A DNA stretch of 32,681 bases from Fragilaria crotonensis (lineage: Eukaryota; Bacillariophyta; Fragilariophyceae; Fragilariales; Fragilariaceae), in the NCBI GenBank assembly GCA_022925895.1, contig JAKSYS010000693.1:1-32681 (forward strand). The letters run 5' to 3'. Below, piece after piece: positions 27,028-32,681 of this stretch. A program made the position numbers and the translations under genes. Position 1 is the stretch's first letter. Each line of letters begins with the position of its first letter. The notes beneath the pieces are model-generated. The model ran no database searches, was not told where the DNA came from, and saw only the letters and a list, made by a program, of their open reading frames with translations.

Positions 27028-29376
27028 ATGACATCCAAGAAGCCCAAGGGTGCTGTAAAATTCCATCAGGATTGGGAGGTGAAGTATGCTGTGCAAGTTT
27101 GTACACGTGATCCGGTCTCCAAAGACGTGTGCAGTGTGGTATGTTTGATGTGTACAAATTTCGGCCGCGAAGATGATGCCGAGGCTGCTGAGCGAAAGCG
27201 AAAGCGGACATCAAATGACAAATACTACACAGCTCCTTGGCGCACTGATAATTTTGTTAGCCATCTTCGCAAGCAGCATGCAGTAATGTGGGAGGAATAC
27301 AGGAAGCTCGCTCCTGCGGAGAAGGTACACTTCTTCGCTGTAACTGAATCTCCTGAGAGAGTGAATTTGCGGTCCTTTGTACAACCAGAAGCAAGTCTCA
27401 AGGCTCAGATAATTGCCAAACAGAAGTGCTCCTTTGTTATTGATGGCGATATTGTATCAAAGTTGATATTGGAATTGCTCCTGACGCCAACTATTGAGGG
27501 AAGACAAGATGTGCTGGATGAAGGTTCAGCATCCGCATCATCCAACTCGGCCATATTGCCTGAAGAAGAAAGTGACGGTGGTAGTGACAATGAGTTTACC
27601 AACACTGAACTTTATGCAACGTTGGAAAAGAAAAGAATCTTGAAGATGTTCGTTTACACTGCCGAAGATGACGTCTACACTGTGAAGGTGAAGTCCGTAC
27701 TCAAGTTGAACATGGTTGCAAGTTTTGTTGAAATTGGGGTCTCGTTTCGCCAAGCAAGGAGGATATACCAAGCAGTGAAAGAACAGACAGGTATGGGTCA
27801 TTTGGGATCAGTCTCCGATGGTGAAGTTGCGCAGCTTTGTCGTATTGTGTGTGCTATCAATCTTCAGTATCTAAAGGAGCTGTTCAAGAAGGTATGGGCG
27901 TTCTCCATTGGGCTTGATGCTGGGAACAATGCAGGATCATCGTACCTTGACATCCGCATGCGATGTTTATTCAAAGGTGACATTCAGAATCTGCACTTAT
28001 TGGCTATCCCTATGCGCGAGCGACACACTGGTGAGTATCAGGCCAATCTAGTGGTTTCTCTTTTGGATGTTCTCGCTCCGAATTGGAGGCATCAGCTTAT
28101 TGGGATTGCAACAGATGGTGCGTCAACCATGACGGGTTCCATCAAAGGTACATGCACTCGTTTGTCAAATGAATGCCATTCACGAGTCTTTCGAATCTGG
28201 TGTGGGGCACACCAACTTGATCTTGTAATGAAGCGAGCATTCAATAGATTGTGCAATGAGAAGTTTCTTGACACTCTAACGAGTGTCACAGGACACCTAC
28301 GACGTCAGCAGAACTTAATTGCTGACATGAAATCAACGTGTCCTATGTTTGTGACAACACGGTGGCTCTCGATGGGGAAGCTATTGAAGTGGTTAATTGA
28401 CAAGCGATTGCGATTGCTCCAGCACTTCAATGAAAAAAAAGCCTGCATGCACGCCATCCATTGATTGGTGGATTGTTGTTGCCGTTATTTACCCACTTGT
28501 GCAACGTGTTGAAACTACATTTGTAAAAATTCAAGGTATGAATACCCTTGTGTGTGTGAGCAAAAATCCCAACTGTCCAGACTTGTGTACGATTTGCAAG
28601 CGCGGACAAATGTTAATGGGCCCATGACTGCTGAAGACCATGCTCGTCTTTTCCCACCAACAGTAGAAGAACAAGCGCTTGTTAGCGAGTTCTTCTTTTA
28701 TAACTCCTACTATGTTACTCGCATCAAGACGGCTGAGGCCATAGAGGAGGCTGGAATGATGGTACAGACAGAGCTTGATAAACTGAAGGAGGACGGTGGT
28801 ATTGCAACTGGCAGTCCATACCATGGTGTTCTAAAAGCTGTGTCAACGTTTGCCCTCACCATTGTTGAAGGTGTGACAAAGATTGTGGCTGAGCAAGGTG
28901 TAGTCGAGGATGACGATGCTGCTAGGCGCGTGGTTGATGAGATCCCCCCTGTTCTACCCGTTGATCTGTGTTCTATGGCACCACGTGCATTCTCGGCAAT
29001 ATTGCAAAACCAAAGGAATCGCCTTCTTGAAAAGGTTTCAGAGGAAGACATTGAAAATATCGATGCCCAATTCCGACGTTTGAGGATTGTGTACCGCGAA
29101 GATGAAGGAATGAAGCTACGATTGGATGCAAATCACTCAGCGAGTAAAGTCCAGTCCTTCAAAGATAGCTGGAGCCCATTGGGAAAGGATTTTGATGCAC
29201 TTAAAGAGTTTTGTGGGGGCCTTGCTTCTGTGATGCCGGGGACAAGCTCAGTGGAATCTGACTTCTCCCTCATCAACTGGACCAAGGATCCACACTCGAA
29301 GTCGTTAACAGACTTCTCCTTGGAAGCAATTCTACATTGCAAACAATACAAGACCTTAGAGGGTCTGTTTACATAA
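27028..29376 (+). pseudogene. hAT transposase (BED zinc finger, RNase H fold), two small frameshifts
   Basis: The protein starts at 27028 (MTSKKPKGAVKFHQDWEVKY). A BED-type zinc finger uses C39, C42, H79 and H84 (VVCLMC ... SHLRKQH). The catalytic fold shows AFSIGLDAGNN and LIGIATDGASTMTGS (candidate catalytic Asp residues), then WCGAHQLDLVMKRAF. The C-terminal hAT dimerisation region is GTSSVESDFSLINWTKDPHS ... DFSLEAILHCKQY. The frame moves at an A8 run (28434-28441, one A too many) and returns at a GTGTGTGTG run (about 28550-28558, two bases too many). Between them IDWWIVVAVIYPLVQRVETT is coding in the other frame. Both slips are in simple repeats, so the gene was intact until very recently or the sequence is in error. 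Confidence 0.88.
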
Positions 29377-29430
29377 TTTTAAGTTCATTAATGGCAAGAA
29401 ACGTAGCATTTGAAGGTACTTTAAGACGTG

Positions 29431-29531
29431 AAACAACTACTTCCCGAATTTAACCCGAATATAAGTTTTCAAAACTCCCGAATTTAGCTATTTTCGTTAT
29501 TTTCGGATTTACCCGAAATTAAAGAGGCCTG
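29431..29531. repeat. hAT right terminal inverted repeat and subterminal motifs
   Basis: Contains TTCCCGAATTTA, AACCCGAATATAA, AAACTCCCGAATTTA (29472-29486) and ACCCGAAATTAAAGAGGCCTG at the end. The last word is the inverted partner of the left terminus. Confidence 0.82.
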
Positions 29532-29539
29532 GTGCCCAG
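29532..29539. repeat. Target-site duplication of the hAT element, right copy
   Basis: GTGCCCAG, identical to 26822-26829 and directly next to the right terminal repeat. Confidence 0.85.
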
Positions 29540-29925
29540 TTCTCGTCAGAAATGGGTTATGAGTTGCAACATTTCAACAACTTGCACAGTAGTTGAGTGC
29601 TGGTAAACAGTAAAACACTAGCACAGTACAATCGGAATTTTGACATGGTACAGTAGTACTTGTAGTTGTACTACGGTAGTAGTTTCGATTTCTGCGAGTT
29701 TGCGAGCCACCAGATGACAAACGTCTGTAGTACGCCCGAATGTCCATTCGTGATGCTTTGAATGTCGCAATTTGACATGAAAGGCGTTGTTGTTCTGCCG
29801 CAGGCGTCCACATGATCTTGTTGCTGCCGCATCCTTCGACATCCCTCTCGTTTAGACTTCCGGCTTTTGGAGCAAACTACTGCTGCTGCGCTCAATTCTA
29901 GGATACGTCTTGCCTTGATATCGAG
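29540..29925. other. Intergenic, GTAC-rich in part
   Basis: The stretch 29610-29690 contains GTAC words and CAGTA/TAGTA repeats reminiscent of those beside the retrotransposon. The rest should include the leader of the prenyltransferase gene. Minus-strand open frames here show no coding-like content. Confidence 0.45.
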
Positions 29926-30909
29926 ATGTATCGAATAGTCTGCAAGGGAAGAATACATCACAAGGGTCAACATCCAATACCGTGCCTCGTCGACGGGAAA
30001 AGACCGAGGCTGAAGCATCGCTCTCTGTGGATCGTAATTCTGTGTATATTTCACCAGTGTGGTTATTCCATTGCATTTTCTGCACTACAATTCCGAACGC
30101 ACGCTCGCCAAACGGTACCTCACAGCTCATGGCATCTGACAGCTGCCAAAGCCGACTACGGGCATGCGATCCCGAAACATGTTGCCTTCATCTGTGATGG
30201 AAACTCACGGTGGGCAGAAGCTAGAGGCTTGCCGGCATCCATGGGGCATGCTGCTGGTGCAGATCGACTCTTGGATTGTTTGGAGACTCTCCAACAGCAA
30301 GGGGTGGAATACTGCACCATGTACGGATTCAGCACGGAAAACTGGAAGCGCAGCGACCGAGAAATACGAGATATTCTGTCCGTGATTGAGCATACGGCCA
30401 ACGCATTCAAGCGCAGGGCAATCAGTGAAAACGTGCGAGTCAAAATATTGGGAAATATAATGGATCCGAGACTGCCGCAAAGTTTGAAAGATGCTCTGAT
30501 TTCCTTGGACGAAGAGACGTACTCGGCTGCTCGCCCTGCTGAAGGCCTCCTGACGGTTTGCTTAGCAATAAACTACGGTGGGCGACAGGATATTTTGAAC
30601 GCAAGCCTCAATTTGGCCAGAGCAATTGCTTCCGGTGATGTTAACCCATCGGACATCTCAGAGGAGACTTTTTCCTGTTTTCTGTATACAGCTGGGATAC
30701 CGGATCCTGACTTCGTCATCCGCACTGGGGGTGACCAACGATTGTCGAATTTCCTTTTATGGAATTTGGCATATGCAGAGTTGTACTTTACTGATACTCT
30801 ATGGCCTGATCTAGACCGGATCGAACTGATCAAGGCATTGACTTGGTTTTCAAGTCGATCAAGGCGTTTTGGTGGACGACTGGAGCCTACCTCACAGACT
30901 CGTCCCTGA
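29926..30909 (+). CDS. cis-prenyltransferase (undecaprenyl/dehydrodolichyl diphosphate synthase type)
   Basis: These enzymes add isopentenyl diphosphate units in cis to make polyprenyl diphosphates, the carriers for glycosylation or plastid lipids. The 327-residue frame has all the family boxes: HVAFICDGNSRWAEARG (Asp91 of the active-site DGN), GHAAGADRLLDC, YGFSTENWKRS, LTVCLAINYGGRQDI, PDPDFVIRTGGDQRLSNFLL and WNLAYAELYFTDTLWPD. The usual M of MDGN is Cys. All parts of a bacterial-type single-chain enzyme are present. A hydrophobic stretch (SLWIVILCIFHQCGYSIAFSALQF) at residues 33-56 looks like a signal/plastid motif (IAFSA). It lies unusually far from the ATG, so the true start may be different or an upstream intron may exist. 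Confidence is high for the family, low for location and start. Confidence 0.88.
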   Translation: MYRIVCKGRIHHKGQHPIPCLVDGKRPRLKHRSLWIVILCIFHQCGYSIAFSALQFRTHARQTVPHSSWHLTAAKADYGHAIPKHVAFICDGNSRWAEARGLPASMGHAAGADRLLDCLETLQQQGVEYCTMYGFSTENWKRSDREIRDILSVIEHTANAFKRRAISENVRVKILGNIMDPRLPQSLKDALISLDEETYSAARPAEGLLTVCLAINYGGRQDILNASLNLARAIASGDVNPSDISEETFSCFLYTAGIPDPDFVIRTGGDQRLSNFLLWNLAYAELYFTDTLWPDLDRIELIKALTWFSSRSRRFGGRLEPTSQTRP

Positions 30910-31374
30910 GGTGAATTTTATGTCTGGCTACTAGCTACTACTCTAGTATGTCCGCTGGCTTTCGTGTTTGTCAAGGTCATGTCCTCTGTCGTAGGTCATC
31001 GAAAACTTGCTCTGCAGCTCCTCCATACCTCATACCACGAAATCGTTACGCGAACGCCACGGTACTTGTACCACATAATGTGATGCCCTTCAACGGGCGA
31101 CTCGCATCCGCATTCAAGACAATCTACTGGTAGTAACAGTGTCGTCCTAAATATCTCTACCGTAGTGAATATCGAAAGGAACGGTTCACACGACTCCGAA
31201 ATAGCAAGGAATTCTCAATGGGTAGATGGGACGTGCCGGTACTATACTCGTTAAGAATTCTCACAGAGAGAGGAAGTGTGGGTAAGCTGGTTTGCGAAAC
31301 TTATATAGAACTCCACTCCGTCGTGACGATGCCCAACGGGTTTGCTATCATAGGATCCGAAGCTGCAGATGATT
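30910..31374. other. Intergenic, convergent 3' ends
   Basis: About 465 bases between the prenyltransferase stop and the stop codon of the minus-strand TPR-like gene. Open frames up to 95 codons have no recognisable content. I see no terminators, repeats or RNA genes. Confidence 0.45.
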
Positions 31375-32190
31375 TCAAGTCTCTAGAGCCAACTCATTTG
31401 CAGTTGCATTGCTATAGGCTCCAGTCTTTCGCAGCAGTCGCCTTGCTCGTTCAGATGATTGAGGATGTAGTTTTAACAGATTTACCTCAGCCTGCACGAG
31501 TTTAGGACGTATCACCTCCAGTTCGTTGAGGGCTGATAGCATGCAAGGGTGACTCTCTTGCATCCCACCAGATCTATAAATAGCAATTGATTTCTCGAGC
31601 AGCGAAACTGCCTCGTTGAAGTAACCGATTCTGCCGTGTGCAATGCCAAGTCTTTGGACTGTGAGACCAATTTCCTCTGTGCATTCTGCCTTCGTTACTG
31701 CCATAATCCATAGAGCTTTTACAAAGGAATTAATTGCGGAGTCATGCTCACCCAACAACAGTCGTACAAGGCCAATCGTTGAGTTTATGTATGCAACAAG
31801 TCTAGTTGACAAGTGTGGGGCATCGTTGAGGATTTCTGTCAAAACATCGGCGATTTCAAATAGTTCTTCGCGAGAAAGCTCCGAGTTCGAGAAGTGTTTT
31901 CGAGCTGCAAGCCCCCTGAACTTCATACAAATTTGATGTACAAAAGTACTGCTCTCACAGTACTCTCGACTCGTCTCGCAGAGAAGTGTCTCCAGTCTAT
32001 CCATTTGGAGACCTACACTGATGTTCCTATTTGGGGCTTTGCGGAAGGATTCTCCGGCGTCGATTAGTGATCTCCTGCTCAATATGGCTTTAAGTGGGTT
32101 TGATGACGTTATTGTTGATGATGAGGTGGAGGACGAGGAGGAGGAGCGTAGTGAGGCTGTCAACAACGAATTGAATGATCCTTCGCTCAT
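31375..32190 (-). CDS. Hypothetical protein with TPR-like repeats
   Basis: A 271-residue frame from an ATG at 32190. The N-terminus is Ser/Thr-rich and low-complexity (SSSSSSTSSSTITSS). The rest is helical, with at least two TPR-like units: LLLGEHDSAINSFVKALWIM and GIAHGRIGYFNEAVSLLEKS, the latter with the small-residue and Tyr/Ala spacing of TPRs. Similar short Ser-rich plus TPR proteins are common in diatoms and mostly uncharacterised (general knowledge). No targeting signal or catalytic motif is seen. I cannot assign a function. The frame is open throughout and codon use resembles the neighbouring genes, so I consider it a probable gene. Confidence 0.6.
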   Translation of the reverse strand: MSEGSFNSLLTASLRSSSSSSTSSSTITSSNPLKAILSRRSLIDAGESFRKAPNRNISVGLQMDRLETLLCETSREYCESSTFVHQICMKFRGLAARKHFSNSELSREELFEIADVLTEILNDAPHLSTRLVAYINSTIGLVRLLLGEHDSAINSFVKALWIMAVTKAECTEEIGLTVQRLGIAHGRIGYFNEAVSLLEKSIAIYRSGGMQESHPCMLSALNELEVIRPKLVQAEVNLLKLHPQSSERARRLLRKTGAYSNATANELALET

Positions 32191-32681
32191 AGTGAAATTT
32201 CTGTTTTGTGTCTGATGTCATATTTGCATACATGCCTTGCTGCGAATGCATCGAACTCACAGGACTGGAAGCATGGCAAGCTGACATCATTAACCGAATC
32301 GAAGAGAAGAGAAATCGGCGACATTTCGATTCTGTATCGCCGTCCGGCAAAAACGGAAGAGAGGGACATCTCAAAACTCGTTAAATATCTTGGCGATAGA
32401 CAAGTTGGAAGTCTGTCAATGCCGTTCGATAAAGCTCTGCGCAGTTATCTTTGTCCTGATCGAAATTGATTGAAGCATTCGAGTGCCGCGTCGCTAACAT
32501 CTATTCGAAAATGACACAAAAAGTTGGGTCTTTCCATTCCAAAACTGCACAGAGAATTATAATGGTGACTGCATAGCGGATCAATTAGCTTGAACAGTGT
32601 ACCACCTAAAAATGGCTTAGGGCAAACAATCATGTGTTGGACTAAAAATATATATCTATAGATGAAAATCTGTTCCAGTAC
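32191..32681. other. Window end, no gene recognised
   Basis: Upstream of the TPR-like gene, so it should contain that promoter. A plus-strand frame of 87 codons (32206-32469) starts with ATG but resembles nothing I know and is rejected as a gene. The last 40 bases are A/T-rich. Confidence 0.4.

Larger units (their letters stand above)
26830..29531 (+). mobile_element. hAT-superfamily DNA transposon, about 2.7 kb, with complete ends
   Basis: The ends are inverted repeats. The left end reads CAGGCCTCTTTATTTTCGGG from 26831, and the right end reads CAGGCCTCTTTAATTTCGGG inward from 29531 (one mismatch in 20). Both are bordered by the 8-bp duplication GTGCCCAG. A G at 26830 is unpaired with the right end. 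Between them lies one transposase gene on the plus strand. Several copies of a CCCGAA(A/T)TTA word occur within about 90 bases of each end. Confidence 0.9.

Noticed and set aside
28397-28627. A separate 76-codon gene inside the transposon
   Set aside because: It is the middle of the transposase read in the shifted frame; its sequence continues both neighbours.
32206-32469. An 87-codon plus-strand open frame
   Set aside because: No recognisable motif, no good start context, and it overlaps the likely promoter of the TPR-like gene; not enough support.

Overview
The window looks like nuclear DNA from a diatom, most likely Phaeodactylum tricornutum or a close relative (inference). Several proteins begin with a signal peptide ending in a Phe-containing cleavage motif (FGFAPS, TAAFTP, SNALSF, SSSFVVP), which is the plastid-import signature of diatoms. 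Introns are short (61-274 bp) with GT-AG ends, and genes are densely packed on both strands. A Ty1/copia-type retrotransposon is also present.

Layout. 1-6974: a Ty1/copia LTR retrotransposon on the minus strand. Its gag-pol domains (gag, CCHC knuckle, protease, integrase, reverse transcriptase, RNase H) are all recognisable but spread over many frames. Its 5' leader holds an unusual array of small triloop hairpins. 6980-7604: a GTAC-rich spacer with tandem repeats. 7605-11021: a NAT10/Kre33 RNA cytidine acetyltransferase with one intron and one apparent 1-nt frameshift. 11070-13492 (minus): a plastid-type ABC1/UbiB kinase with about seven apparent indels, mostly in homopolymers. 14050-14923: a V-ATPase proteolipid subunit. 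15082-16479 (minus): an IFRD-family protein. 17477-17549: elongator tRNA-Met. 17767-19033: a plastid-targeted FKBP with a C-terminal membrane segment. 19135-20747 (minus): mitochondrial processing peptidase beta. 21444-21632: a small CxxC protein. 21750-23164 (minus): a plastid-targeted NYN/YacP RNase. 23475-23548: a second tRNA-Met. 23924-26299 (minus): plastid acetolactate synthase. 26830-29531: a hAT DNA transposon with terminal inverted repeats and an 8-bp target duplication. 29926-30909: a cis-prenyltransferase. 31375-32190 (minus): a TPR-like protein of unknown role.

The host genes are mostly single-copy housekeeping functions: rRNA/tRNA acetylation, vacuolar acidification, mitochondrial presequence removal, plastid protein folding, branched-chain amino acid synthesis and polyprenol synthesis. 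They form no pathway cluster. The features most worth a second look are the hairpin array in the retrotransposon leader, the absence of the proton-carrying Glu in the V-ATPase proteolipid, the paired leader/trailer arms flanking both tRNA-Met genes, the intact ends of the hAT element, and the clustered homopolymer frameshifts. The frameshifts may be assembly errors rather than biology.
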